The notes: generated from the sequence alone by a model not told the origin. Counted from the first letter of the stretch, positions 7,077 to 15,299 are shown. The stretch is 17,454 nt of DNA from JADKCL01 sp031424495 (GCA_031424495.1 JANPHP010000311.1:1-17454); one strand, 5' to 3'. Program-made: numbers and translations.

Positions 7077-7613
7077 ATGAAGGTCAAGAAAATGAAAACA
7101 ACTACTACTTTATCCTTGCTTGCCTTGGCGCTCTTGCTCCACGGCTCCATTTTCGCGCAATTCATCGCGCCGGGTTCGCAACCCGCAGTTGTGACAGGTC
7201 CAGCAGCGACACCCGCAGTTCCAGCTAACCTCCCTGGCGGCGGTGTCTTTTCATTTGAAGAGGAGACCCATCAGTTTGGGGACCTCATGCAAGGCGGAGA
7301 TGCCTCATTTATCTTCAAATTTACCAACACCGGCACCGAAGCCATCAAGATTGAGACCGTGAAGCCCGCCTGCGGTTGCACAACCCCCAAAAGCTGGCCA
7401 CAAGAGCCGATCCAACCCGGTGAATCTGGCGAAATGCTGATCCAATACGATTCCAATCGCATCGGTGGTTTTGACAAGTATGTCACCATCATCTCCAATG
7501 CCTCCGTGGTCGATCAAAAGATCTTTATCAAAGGCAATATCCTCGCTAAGCCGGCCGAGCCTACCTACGGTGCACCAACTATCGGTGCTCCAGCGCCTCC
7601 GAGCGGCCATTGA
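7077..7613 (+). CDS. DUF1573 domain protein, copy 4 of 4
   Basis: A 178-residue exported protein. The lysine-rich start MKVKKMK and core TLSLLALALLLHGSIFAQ form the signal peptide; ATG at 7092 is an equally good alternative start, while 7020 adds residues that spoil the signal. A Pro/Ala/Val-rich linker (about 31-52) is longer than in the other copies. The DUF1573 domain follows, with THQFGDLMQGGDASFIFKFTNTGTE, Cys99 and Cys101 in PACGCT, and MLIQYDSNRIGGFDKYVTI. The tail KPAEPTYGAPTIGAP resembles that of copy 1. It is separated from copy 3 by 143 nt, so it may have its own promoter, and is followed by a clear terminator. Confidence 0.88.
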   Translation: MKVKKMKTTTTLSLLALALLLHGSIFAQFIAPGSQPAVVTGPAATPAVPANLPGGGVFSFEEETHQFGDLMQGGDASFIFKFTNTGTEAIKIETVKPACGCTTPKSWPQEPIQPGESGEMLIQYDSNRIGGFDKYVTIISNASVVDQKIFIKGNILAKPAEPTYGAPTIGAPAPPSGH

Positions 7614-7631
7614 TCCGATATTATCCTTACG

Positions 7632-7670
7632 CAAAGTCCAAATCACCTCGGTGGTTTGGACTTTGTCTTT
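7632..7670 (+). terminator. Intrinsic terminator ending the DUF1573 array
   Basis: CAAAGTCCAAA at 7632-7642 pairs perfectly with TTTGGACTTTG at 7655-7665. The inner bases extend the stem (CACC with GGTG) around a small loop. TCTTT follows at 7666-7670. It starts 18 nt after the stop of copy 4. Confidence 0.85.
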
Positions 7671-8392
7671 GGCGGGCTGCGTGATCGCGGTCTTATATTC
7701 TTGTCTGGAGCTTTGCCAGTAAGCCAAATCCCATGTCATTTCGACCGGAGTTTTTGGTATTTGCAAGGCTCTGGAAGAGCCGCAGCAAATGCCAAAAAAC
7801 GTAGCGGAGAAATCTAGCGCCTTTCGATACACCTCCTACTAAATTGCCCTTCTAATGACCAGCTCTTGGCAGGAATTGCAAATAGGAGTATTCAAGCAGG
7901 AGGTGTATCTGGCAGCGCTATCCCGCATTTCATGCGGGACGCTACTTGACCGGCTCGCTTCGCTCCCTCGATCACTCCGGTACCAATGACAAGCTTCATA
8001 AATTTCTGAAAATAAAGATGTTAATAGGTCGGGAGATTGTTCGACTCCGCTGGAGTCGTTGCAATACCGAAAAACGGCCTAATTTGCTCAATTGCGCCGC
8101 TTTTGGGGTGGCATAAAAAATTGCTCTTTCCAATTTCTAGCCAAGGTGGATTTTTCCGTCTTCGCTGCAAACCGTAGCAAAAGCAGTACGTCACGTCCAC
8201 AAATAGATACACCGCTTCCAAAATCGGCTTGCGGGGAATGCCCAATTTAGCCGTGTGCCTGACGACGCACTGAATGGTGCAAGTGGGCGCTAGGCTGCCA
8301 AGCCCACCATTTGTTATGCAAAGATAGCGACGGACGCTGACGCTGCAAAGCCCGGATAATTCCGCCAGCGTGTAAAGCGCGCCGGACCGTAC
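7671..8392. repeat. Long non-coding stretch with several palindromic elements
   Basis: I see no supportable gene. The most ordered element is 7737-7813: outer CATTTC/GAAAT arms enclose a hairpin at 7751-7798, in which 14 nt (TTTTTGGTATTTGC) pair with 7785-7798 and an inner GGCTCT/AGAGCC stem closes on GGA. An inverted repeat GATACACCTCCT (7826-7837) and AGGAGGTGTATC (7898-7909) frames 60 nt. Further hairpins are at 7921-7939 (TCCCGCAT/ATGCGGGA) and 8042-8058 (CGACTCC/GGAGTCG). These resemble small palindromic dispersed repeats or MITE-like remnants. A TTG-started reading at 8021-8245 on the minus strand has no recognisable content. Confidence 0.55.
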
Positions 8393-8821
8393 TTAGCGTT
8401 TTAACCGTTTGTGTACCCCGTCCCTCAGGTGTCTGGTCAGGTGAGCGGTGAATGTATGTTCTTTGGTGTAGGAAATGGTGTGCGTCTCCGATTGCAGCAG
8501 CACCGGGCTGATCTCCTTTGCAAGCAGGGGCCGCTTGGCCTCGGCTACAGCGAGAATGATCTTGTCCTTCCAAGTCATCTTGTCGGAATAGCCCACGGAC
8601 GCATGAACCGTCCCGTGATGGTTCACGGCGACTGTTGGCTTTGAAGACCTTGCGAATGTGAGACAGATCAATTCCTGCTCTTCGGCCACAAGCAATTCCC
8701 TGAGCGCCTTGATCCCCATTCACAGGATGTCCTCCAATGCGTTGAGCGATGTTTCCTCGATTCCGATCCATTTCATGCGGGAAATCGCGTCGATGCTCAA
8801 ATCTGCTGGGTTTTTGTCCAT
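8393..8821 (-). pseudogene. Possible degraded gene, interrupted by an in-frame TGA
   Basis: On the minus strand a frame runs from ATG 8821 for 33 codons (MDKNPADLSIDAISRM...LEDIL), stops at TGA (8722-8720), and resumes without any shift at ATG 8719 for 108 codons to TAA at 8393. The second part contains MTWKDKIILAVAEAKRPLLAKEIS, helix-rich and reminiscent of a small winged-helix domain, and ends HLTRHLRDGVHKRLKR. Upstream of 8821 the same frame stays open to 8944. I do not recognise a family. It may be one protein broken by a nonsense change, or only the 8393-8719 part may be a real gene. The neighbouring cytochrome fragments are also broken, which favours decay. Confidence 0.4.
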
Positions 8822-9039
8822 TTCCTTCGGTGTTTGCGGGGCGATGCACCCTGCATCCCACACGGCAATCTTTCGCCGAAAGTTGGACACCGTTACCGAA
8901 TAGGTGAATCCGCATTTTATCCGTCTTCCGTTCCCATTCCGAATTCATTCGAGATTGATTGAAGGAGCTTGGAGTCTCGTGCCGAGCCAATTTTGGCATA
9001 GAGAGCTGATCTGAAAATCGCATCTGGCCTGTACGCAGA

Positions 9040-9564
9040 TCAATTGTCTGTTGCACCCGCAGCCACCCATTTGTTGATCTTGGCGACGTAGCACGCATCC
9101 ACCAGGTTGCCGCTTGGTGCCATGGTCTTGTAGTTGGGGTCGCCGCTCATGGCCCCTTGGATGCGTCCATTGCTTGTGTTTTGGCTGATGGTCGTGAGAT
9201 CACTCATATCCACCCCTGCGCTTGCGCCACTGTGGCAGACATTGCAGTAGGTCTGCACCAGCGGCACGATGTCTCTGGCGTAGCTCACGGTTGCCGAGGT
9301 ATCTCATGTGACTGTATTGGAATTGGTGGTGTTTGCAGCGCCGCCCTTGACCCACGCCTTGATGGTGCCTATGTGTTCAAATGCGGGTCGCGGATATCCC
9401 CTCGGCGGCATGTAGGAAAGGCTGCCTGCCATCAAGGAGACCACACGGATGCCAGATGCACGGCCAGGCTTCACGCCGCGCATGATGCCAGAATAGCTTG
9501 TGAGTATTGTCGCAATCAGCGTTGCCCGTCCAATCCATCTTCGAAAATGATTTCCAATTACCAT
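9040..9564 (-). pseudogene. Broken c-type cytochrome (two-domain, haem-binding)
   Basis: The intact C-terminal part (9288-9040, 82 codons) reads SYARDIVPLVQTYCNVCHSGASAGVDMSDL and ends KINKWVAAGATDN. CNVCH is a CxxCH haem-c site, and the layout matches small Bacteroidota cytochrome c domains. The upstream part (to 9304) ends YMPPRGYPRPAFEHIGTIKAWVKGGAANT, the end of a first, similar domain. The two are in the same frame but separated by TGA at 9303-9301, where the family usually has a Cys. Around 9470-9506 the first haem site appears scattered over frames: YSQAILASCAA in one frame ends in TGA where the second Cys should be, and GRASGIRVVSL continues in another. Small indels plus a nonsense change would explain this. 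No signal peptide is clear. Confidence 0.68.
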
Positions 9565-9621
9565 GTTGTCCTCGTGTTTCCGCAGACAAGTTGAGGCACG
9601 ATTTTGGAGGAATCTTGGATT

Positions 9622-10917
9622 TCAAAAAGAAATCTTGAACTGGTGCATCCCGCCATCAAAATCATAGTCGATACCCCATCCGTAGATATCGGCAATTTTC
9701 TTGACGATGGACAATCCAAGGCCATTTCCTTGCTGGGACTGGCTTGCCTTTGCAAACCGCTGGAATAAATGACTTACTTGAAGGGGAGACGGGTTTCCTG
9801 TGTTTGCAACGGTAAGTCTGCCATTGGCGATTGTAAGGACAACCCTGCCGTTACGGACGTTGTGGCGGATCGAGTTTTGCAGGAGATTCGATATGGCAAC
9901 CTCCACAAGGGTCTCGTTGGCCTCGATTTCGATGTCTTCACCCTGCTTGATCTCGACATCGATTCCCAGCCATTCAGCTTGCTCGGCAAAGGACGCGATT
10001 CTGGAAGCCAGGGCTTTCCTCACAGAAACCCTGCCTGTGGCTATGAATTGTCTGCTTTCCAGCTTGGAAAGGAGTAGGAGGTTCTTGTTGAGGTGGATCA
10101 ACCGCGACAGTGAAGCTTCCAATAGGCTCAGGAACTCACCCTGCGCCTCGGTCATATCCTCCCGCTGCATCATGTTGTCGATCTGGGATTGGATCACGGC
10201 GAGCGGTGTTTGAAGCTCGTGTGCGGCATTCTCCACGAATTCCCGTTGTGAATCGTAAATTGAGATGTTCTCATGGATCAGCTTTGCGATGGCTTGGTCG
10301 AGCCTGTCAAATTCCTCGATTCCAGTGGATTTTCGCTTGAAATCCTCATGCCTGTCGATCTTGTAGCGTTCGACAACGCCAAGCGTCTCGTAAAAAGGCT
10401 TCCAGATCGTTCGGGATTGCCAAAGGTTGATCATGTACATTCCAACCAAAAGTATAATAATCACAATGGCGAAGAGCAATGCAATAGTCGCCAAAAAGTC
10501 TTCTGTCTCAATAAGGTTGATCCTTACGGAAAGGATGAAATTTTTGCCACTGACCAAGATTGGTGAATGCAATACCCGATAGGGTTCCAATTCATCTTCC
10601 AGCGAATCAAGAAAGGTCTGCTGGAAAATCGTATCGTTGGCGATCATGGGGTTGGTAGCAGGCAGGATTTGGATATCCCTACTGATTGCATTCCAGATTT
10701 GGATGTCGTCAATTGTAAAGATTGGCAACCTTGATTGAATGAACTCCAATTTTCTAAGTTGGAGCGCCTCATCGGAGTCCGCAACGGCTAACCATACCGT
10801 TGTCCAGTAAAACACGGGAGTAGCAATCAGGAGCAAAAATGTCGATATGACCATGTTTGCTCGTAAGGATTTTGTGAGTAGCTTTCTAGACACCTTGCCA
10901 TTTATAACCCAATCCAT
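9622..10917 (-). CDS. Sensor histidine kinase (OmpR-partner type)
   Basis: A 431-residue membrane sensor kinase. TM1 is at about 22-44 (NMVISTFLLLIATPVFYWTTVWLA), a periplasmic loop of about 95 residues follows, and TM2 is at about 141-165. A HAMP-like linker (about 168-215) leads to the dimerisation domain with the phosphoacceptor His233 in FVENAAHELQTPLA. The ATPase domain has the N box NLLQNSIRHN (Asn344, Asn348), a G1 stretch VANTGNP, LFQRFAKAS and the G2 box GNGLGLSIVKKI (397-408). It should phosphorylate the regulator encoded just upstream. The ATG start overlaps that gene by 32 nt; a GTG at 10893 would cut the overlap to 8 nt and still precede TM1. The periplasmic loop has no family I recognise, so the signal is unknown. 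Confidence 0.93.
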   Translation of the reverse strand: MDWVINGKVSRKLLTKSLRANMVISTFLLLIATPVFYWTTVWLAVADSDEALQLRKLEFIQSRLPIFTIDDIQIWNAISRDIQILPATNPMIANDTIFQQTFLDSLEDELEPYRVLHSPILVSGKNFILSVRINLIETEDFLATIALLFAIVIIILLVGMYMINLWQSRTIWKPFYETLGVVERYKIDRHEDFKRKSTGIEEFDRLDQAIAKLIHENISIYDSQREFVENAAHELQTPLAVIQSQIDNMMQREDMTEAQGEFLSLLEASLSRLIHLNKNLLLLSKLESRQFIATGRVSVRKALASRIASFAEQAEWLGIDVEIKQGEDIEIEANETLVEVAISNLLQNSIRHNVRNGRVVLTIANGRLTVANTGNPSPLQVSHLFQRFAKASQSQQGNGLGLSIVKKIADIYGWGIDYDFDGGMHQFKISF

Positions 10918-11563
10918 AAATAGTTTTTACATATTCCGCTGATCCTGCCTCTGCAAGCTTCTTCTTGATGTTTTTGATGTGGGCATATACAAAGTCATGG
11001 CTATCCATCATTTCTGCTAAATCTCCAGACAGGTGTTCTGCGATGGCACCCTTGGACAAAACCTTTCGGTTGTTACCAATTAGAAAAAGCAAGAGCTCCG
11101 TTTCGCGATTTGTAAAGTTGATAGCAGCACCATGTACAAAAACAGTTCTTGCAAGTAAGTCGATCGCTATCTCATTGAATACGACGATGTTTTGGCCCTG
11201 AAACTGCTTGCGTCGCACAAGTGCCTGTATCCGAACGAGGAGTTCTGCCATGTGGAATGGTTTAGTCAGGTAATCATCCGCTCCCAACTGCAAGCCTTCG
11301 ATGCGGGTATCGAGGGAATCTTTTGCCGAAATGATGATGACTCCGTCAGATTTTCTGAGGTGCTTGAGCCTTTGCAAAACCTTGAATCCATTTCCATCAG
11401 GAAGGGAAAGGTCCAGGAGGATACAGTCGTAGTCATGCAATTCGATCCTGTCAAGGGCCGATTCCACGGTTGGTGCGATCTCGCATAGTATCTCGTTGGC
11501 TTTCAGGTAGCTTTGAATCGCCCTAGCAAGCGCGGCCTCATCCTCTACAATCAAGATTTTCAT
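10886..11563 (-). CDS. Two-component response regulator, OmpR/PhoB family
   Basis: A 225-residue DNA-binding regulator. The receiver domain (1-115) has the acidic pair Glu7/Asp8, the phosphoacceptor Asp51 in CILLDLSLPDGNG, Ser79 in IIISAKD and Lys101 in DYLTKPF. The winged-helix DNA-binding domain (about 128-225) includes INFTNRETELLLFLIGN, the recognition region HDFVYAHIKNIKKKL and the closing YVKTIYGLGYKW wing. It should act with the overlapping kinase gene downstream. The upstream region (11569-11600) carries a -7-like box and two 9-nt half-sites at 11-bp spacing. These recur upstream of the PepSY-like gene at 16748, suggesting autoregulation and a small regulon. It is divergent from the TonB receptor gene. 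Confidence 0.95.
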   Translation of the reverse strand: MKILIVEDEAALARAIQSYLKANEILCEIAPTVESALDRIELHDYDCILLDLSLPDGNGFKVLQRLKHLRKSDGVIIISAKDSLDTRIEGLQLGADDYLTKPFHMAELLVRIQALVRRKQFQGQNIVVFNEIAIDLLARTVFVHGAAINFTNRETELLLFLIGNNRKVLSKGAIAEHLSGDLAEMMDSHDFVYAHIKNIKKKLAEAGSAEYVKTIYGLGYKWQGV

Positions 11564-11568
11564 GGCTT

Positions 11569-11600
11569 CAAAGCTAAGGTTGAATCTTGTAGGAAAGTCG
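11569..11600 (-). promoter_or_regulatory. Promoter and putative operator of the response-regulator gene
   Basis: On the minus strand TTTCCTACAA (11596-11587), 10 nt, then TAGCTTTG (11576-11569) fit a Bacteroidota -7 box (TAnnTTTG) with no good -33 box. The upstream part is two 9-nt half-sites, CGACTTTCC (11600-11592) and CAAGATTCA (11589-11581), 11 bp apart, as OmpR-family regulators bind. The -7 box ends 5 nt before the start codon, so the leader would be extremely short; that is a reason for caution. Confidence 0.5.
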
Positions 11601-12042
11601 AATTTTTGATTTATTGGTTTACCCTACTGAAAGTTTCGACCTCAACTGAGCCCAGTGTTTATGTGTTACAAATTCTGTCCAATGCCATTAGCTGATTTGA
11701 ATACCATCCAACCCTAATCTTCGCGATGCCGCAAGGAGATTGGCATCGATTGATTGTATCAAAAGTCGTTCCAAATTTTCGGCCCTGGCTTGCAAACCAT
11801 CCAAGATCAAATCCGCGCATCGGTGGTCGTCACGTTGGAAACTCTTTTTGATGAAATTTTGGACACCAATTCAAAATGTATTCAAGTTCACCAACGAACT
11901 AGCATCCAAAATCTTGTAGGCCACGGATGTCAATCGTTCTAATGTGTGAATATTCCTGCTTTGGGCCGTCCGAACTTGACGGCCCCCAAAAGATAATTGA
12001 CCAGCCATCCCATCCTTCGACATCGAAACAACTCTTCTCTAT
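11601..12042. other. Long divergent intergenic region before the TonB receptor operon
   Basis: No gene is supported here. It must contain the promoter for the gene at 12043. Visible elements are a second copy of the 11-nt block AATCTTGTAGG at 11910-11920, identical to 11583-11593 next to the response-regulator operator; a 7-bp hairpin at 11724-11748 (CGATGCC/GGCATCG); and an 8-bp GC-rich hairpin at 11963-11985 (GGGCCGTC/GACGGCCC), 57 nt before the start codon. The hairpin has no T tract in either direction, so it may be a leader structure and not a terminator. A TTG-started reading at 11754-11942 is not credible as a gene. Confidence 0.45.
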
Positions 12043-14331
12043 ATGATACGTTACCTTCTTATCCCATTTCTCCTTTGCCTTTTGGGCAGGGTTCAAGCTC
12101 AAAGCCACACCCTGAGCGGCAACCTGCGCGATGCTGCGACGGGCGAAGCCTTGATCGGGGCCACGGTCTTTGTCGCCAACCAAAAATTGGGGGCAATGAC
12201 CAACAATTACGGCTTCTACTCCTTGAGCCTTCCAGATGCGGATTCATTGATCGTCGTGTACTCCTACGTCGGCTACAAGGCACAGGCAAAAAGCATCGCC
12301 TTTCACGATGACATCGCCCTCGAAATCTCGCTCATGGAGGCCAATGTGCTGGATGATGTGGTAATCACCTCCGACCGCAACAATGAGAACGTGAGCAGCA
12401 ACCAAATGGGGGTGATCGACATTCCCATTGAGAAAATCCAGCAATTGCCAGCGATATTGGGGGAACCCGACCTGCTCAAGATCATCCAGACATTGCCGGG
12501 GGTGCAGCCGGGGCAGGAAGGGACGACGGGGTTCTTTGTGCGCGGTGGCAATTCAGACCAAAACCTAGTGCAGCTAGACGAGGCTATTGTTTACAACCCC
12601 AACCACCTTTTTGGCCTGTTCAGCACCTTCAACACCAACGCGCTCAACAAGGTCACGCTCATCAAGGGCGGTTTCCCTGCCCAATATGGCGGTCGCCTCT
12701 CCTCGATCCTAGACATCACCATGAAGGAGGGCAACAACCAGCAACTCAAGGTCAGGGGCGGGGTCGGCCTGATTACCTCCAACCTGACCATCGAAGGCCC
12801 GATCATCAAAAACCGCGCTTCATTCATCGTGTCGGCGCGGCGCACCTACCTCGATCTGTTGCTCAAGCCCTTCAAGGTGATCCCACCTGGCAATTCCTAC
12901 AACTTCTATGACATCAATGCCAAGGTCAATTTCAAGCTCAACGATGCCAACCGCCTTTTCTTGAGCTATTTCAGGGGCTTGGACAATGCCGCCTACGCCG
13001 ATGCCAGCAGCCTGAGCTACGGCATCCAATTTGGCAACCGCACTGCCACTTTGCGCTGGAACCACCTGTACAGCGACAAGCTCTTCTCCAACACCTCTGT
13101 GATCTACAATTCCTACTTGCTCAACCTTTCATCCGTGCAAGGAAAATACTATTCGCAGTTCTATTCCCGCATCAACGACATCAACGCCAAGTCGGAATAT
13201 GAATTTTTCCCCAATCCCAAGCACACGATCAAGTTTGGTGGCTATTATGCCTACCACATCTTTACACCCTCTGGCAAGTCGGCCAAGATACCCAAGACGC
13301 AGGTCATCACTGCACTGGACGTGAACAAGATTCCCCAGCAATACACCACGGAGTTTGCGGGCTACCTGAACGACGACATCAATATTTCCCCGAGGCTGGG
13401 TGTTCAACTTGGGTTGCGAATTCCAGGATTCATTGCCAGGAATGCCGCCTACCTCAAGTTGGAACCACGAGCAACGGCCCGCTATTCCTTCAACGAGAAA
13501 TCGTCGATGAAGGCATCTTTCACGGTGATGAATCAATTCCTGCACAACGTCCCGAGTTCCACAGCATCCTTGCCAACTGACATCTGGATTCCGAGCAGCA
13601 AGGTCACAAAGCCGGGGCAAAGCGAGCAACTTTCCTTGGGCTACTTCCGCAACTTCGACGACAATAAGTGGGAGGCGAGCGTGGAGACCTATTACAAGCA
13701 GATGCAGAACCAAGTGCTTTTCAAGCAGGGCGCTCAATTGCTGGAGCAAACCAAGATCGACAGCAGCCTCGTCTTTGGGAAGGGATGGAGCTATGGCGTG
13801 GAATTTTTCTTGAAACGCAACGTGGGCCGCTTCACGGGTTGGGCATCGTACACGCTCTCCAAGACCAACCAGCAATTCAAGGACCTGAACTTCGGCAAGC
13901 CATTTCCCTTCAAGTATGACCGCCGACACAATTTGTCCTTGGTCGGAGTTTATGAGGCGAGCAAGCATTGGCGGTTTTCTTCCGAGTTCATCTTCCACAC
14001 GGGCAATGCCTACACCTTGCCCACTGGCAGGGCCAATTTCTTCCAAGCGGGGACTTTGTACGACGGCAGCTTCGTCGATTACCAGGGGCGCAACAATGCC
14101 CGTCTCAAGGCATATCACAGACTCGACTTGGCCGTCACGCGCAAGGGGGAGGGACAATTGTTCAAGCGCAGGTTTGAATCCCTCATCACCTTGAGCATCT
14201 ACAATGTCTATAGCCGTCGAAATGCCTATTTCGTCTATTTGACCGTCGATCCCAACACCCATGCGCCGCTTGCCAAGCAGGTGTCCCTGCTCCCGATCAT
14301 TCCCAGCCTGAGCTACAACTTCAACTTCTAA
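12043..14331 (+). CDS. TonB-dependent outer-membrane receptor with carboxypeptidase-like regulatory domain
   Basis: A 762-residue outer-membrane receptor. The signal peptide is MIRYLLIPFLLCLLGRVQAQ. Residues 22-100 form a carboxypeptidase regulatory-like domain (HTLSGNLRDAATGEALIGATVFV...GFYSLSLP...VGYKAQ). Residues 104-110 (DDVVITS) sit where the TonB box is expected. The plug domain is at about 125-230 (GEPDLLKIIQTLPGVQPG, FFVRGGNSDQNLVQLDEAIVYNPNHLFGLFS, IKGGFPAQYGGRLSSILDI). The rest is a beta barrel of alternating strands, ending in an aromatic SLSYNFNF. At about 760 residues it is shorter than SusC and lacks a SusD partner; instead it is 11 nt from a DUF4249 lipoprotein gene, a common Bacteroidota pairing. 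It should import a ligand by TonB energy; the ligand is unknown. Confidence 0.95.
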   Translation: MIRYLLIPFLLCLLGRVQAQSHTLSGNLRDAATGEALIGATVFVANQKLGAMTNNYGFYSLSLPDADSLIVVYSYVGYKAQAKSIAFHDDIALEISLMEANVLDDVVITSDRNNENVSSNQMGVIDIPIEKIQQLPAILGEPDLLKIIQTLPGVQPGQEGTTGFFVRGGNSDQNLVQLDEAIVYNPNHLFGLFSTFNTNALNKVTLIKGGFPAQYGGRLSSILDITMKEGNNQQLKVRGGVGLITSNLTIEGPIIKNRASFIVSARRTYLDLLLKPFKVIPPGNSYNFYDINAKVNFKLNDANRLFLSYFRGLDNAAYADASSLSYGIQFGNRTATLRWNHLYSDKLFSNTSVIYNSYLLNLSSVQGKYYSQFYSRINDINAKSEYEFFPNPKHTIKFGGYYAYHIFTPSGKSAKIPKTQVITALDVNKIPQQYTTEFAGYLNDDINISPRLGVQLGLRIPGFIARNAAYLKLEPRATARYSFNEKSSMKASFTVMNQFLHNVPSSTASLPTDIWIPSSKVTKPGQSEQLSLGYFRNFDDNKWEASVETYYKQMQNQVLFKQGAQLLEQTKIDSSLVFGKGWSYGVEFFLKRNVGRFTGWASYTLSKTNQQFKDLNFGKPFPFKYDRRHNLSLVGVYEASKHWRFSSEFIFHTGNAYTLPTGRANFFQAGTLYDGSFVDYQGRNNARLKAYHRLDLAVTRKGEGQLFKRRFESLITLSIYNVYSRRNAYFVYLTVDPNTHAPLAKQVSLLPIIPSLSYNFNF

Positions 14332-14342
14332 ATCCGAGAATC

Positions 14343-15239
14343 ATGAAAAAGCTGCAATATCTATTCCTGCTCCTGAGCCTTACAGCCTTGATCGCTTCCT
14401 GCACCAAGGACATCGTCATACCACCGCTTCCCTACGATTCACGGCCCGCGATAGAGTGCATGTTGAAACCCGGCGCAACCATGCGGCTCGACCTCAACCG
14501 CACGATTGCCTATTTTGACCCGACCGTGAACCATGCCGACCTCTTTATCAGAGGTGCAAATGTGAGCATTTCCAGCACCTTGGGGACGGTCGTGCTGTCT
14601 GAGGACTCAGTGCTAAACCTCTTTACCTGCCAATGGGAGTATTTCTATACCAGCACCGACACCGTGCAACAAGGCATCACCTACGACCTGCTAATCGCCA
14701 CGGGCGGAAAGACCTATACCGCGCAGACGACCACCAATTCGCGCAAGGTGAGCATCCTTGCAACCGATTACACCCCGATCTTCAATGACATCTACGGTGA
14801 GCATGAGGGCGTGATCGTCGATTTCAAGGACATCGTGGGAGAGGAAAACTATTATCGTTACCAGATGAACCGCACGATAGACAGCACCGTCTATATCGAG
14901 GGGGCCAACACGCACAGCACCTGCACCAACGGCCTGTATTTCCACGTGAGGGAGCTTGGGCGGGCCGTGTACAAGGACAGGAACCAAGACGGCCTCGACC
15001 AGAGGATCGTAGCGGAACCAGCATACAAGCACAAGAACGGAACCGTTGCCTATATCTCAGTCCTGACGGTGGACAAGAATGCAGGCCTTTTCTACGACAT
15101 GCTGGATCGCCAGAAACTCGCCACAGCCAACCCATTTGTGGAGCCTGTATTCTTGACCCCGCTACAATTCACGGATGCCATCGGGGTATTTGGGTCCTAT
15201 GTGGCCTCTGACTCGGTGTATTTTGAGTATCCTGAATGA
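14343..15239 (+). CDS. DUF4249 family lipoprotein
   Basis: A 298-residue lipoprotein. The signal MKKLQYLFLLLSLTALIASC ends in a lipobox with Cys20 as the lipidated residue. The body is beta-rich and fits DUF4249: after the PAIECMLKPG opening come a strand series with ANVSISSTLGTVVLSED, a ITYDLLIATGGKTYTAQTTT module, the EENYYRYQMNRTID segment, and the closing TPLQFTDAIGVFGSYVASDSVYFEYPE typical of the family's end. It begins 11 nt after the TonB receptor stop, so the two form an operon. By analogy with SusD-type partners it is probably a surface or periplasmic accessory of the receptor, but no ligand is known. It ends in TGA. Confidence 0.88.
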   Translation: MKKLQYLFLLLSLTALIASCTKDIVIPPLPYDSRPAIECMLKPGATMRLDLNRTIAYFDPTVNHADLFIRGANVSISSTLGTVVLSEDSVLNLFTCQWEYFYTSTDTVQQGITYDLLIATGGKTYTAQTTTNSRKVSILATDYTPIFNDIYGEHEGVIVDFKDIVGEENYYRYQMNRTIDSTVYIEGANTHSTCTNGLYFHVRELGRAVYKDRNQDGLDQRIVAEPAYKHKNGTVAYISVLTVDKNAGLFYDMLDRQKLATANPFVEPVFLTPLQFTDAIGVFGSYVASDSVYFEYPE

Positions 15240-15270
15240 GGATCATGACCAAGCAAAGCTGCAAAACACA

Positions 15271-15299
15271 AATGCGGCCCCATTGCTGGTGACCGCATT
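15271..15299. terminator. Possible weak terminator between convergent genes
   Basis: AATGCGG (15271-15277) pairs with CCGCATT (15293-15299), with some further G-C pairing inside. No T tract follows on the plus strand. It is the only clear hairpin in the 96 nt between the DUF4249 gene and the convergent COG4705 gene, so a transcription-end role is plausible but weakly supported. Confidence 0.35.

Noticed and set aside
8021..8245. 74-residue minus-strand reading
   Set aside because: It has a TTG start only, no domain, and lies in palindrome-rich non-coding DNA.
8247..9098. 283-residue minus-strand reading covering the decayed region
   Set aside because: Its composition (many Arg, His, Gln, Gly) looks like an out-of-frame translation, and it overlaps two more protein-like frames. 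A short part near 8900-9000 could belong to a frameshifted gene, but not the whole.
8720..9303. In-frame TGA codons considered as selenocysteine or code reassignment
   Set aside because: Other intact genes in the window use TGA as their normal stop, and neighbouring frameshift signs favour gene decay or sequence error.
11754..11942. 62-residue plus-strand reading before the TonB receptor gene
   Set aside because: It starts with TTG, has no signal or motif, and overlaps the repeated operator-like block.
13129..14262. 377-residue minus-strand reading inside the TonB receptor gene
   Set aside because: It is the antisense frame of a well-supported beta-barrel gene and has no recognisable content.
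12043..15239. SusC/SusD glycan-uptake pair
   Set aside because: The receptor is about 760 residues, not about 1000, and its partner fits DUF4249 instead of SusD; no glycoside hydrolase is nearby.
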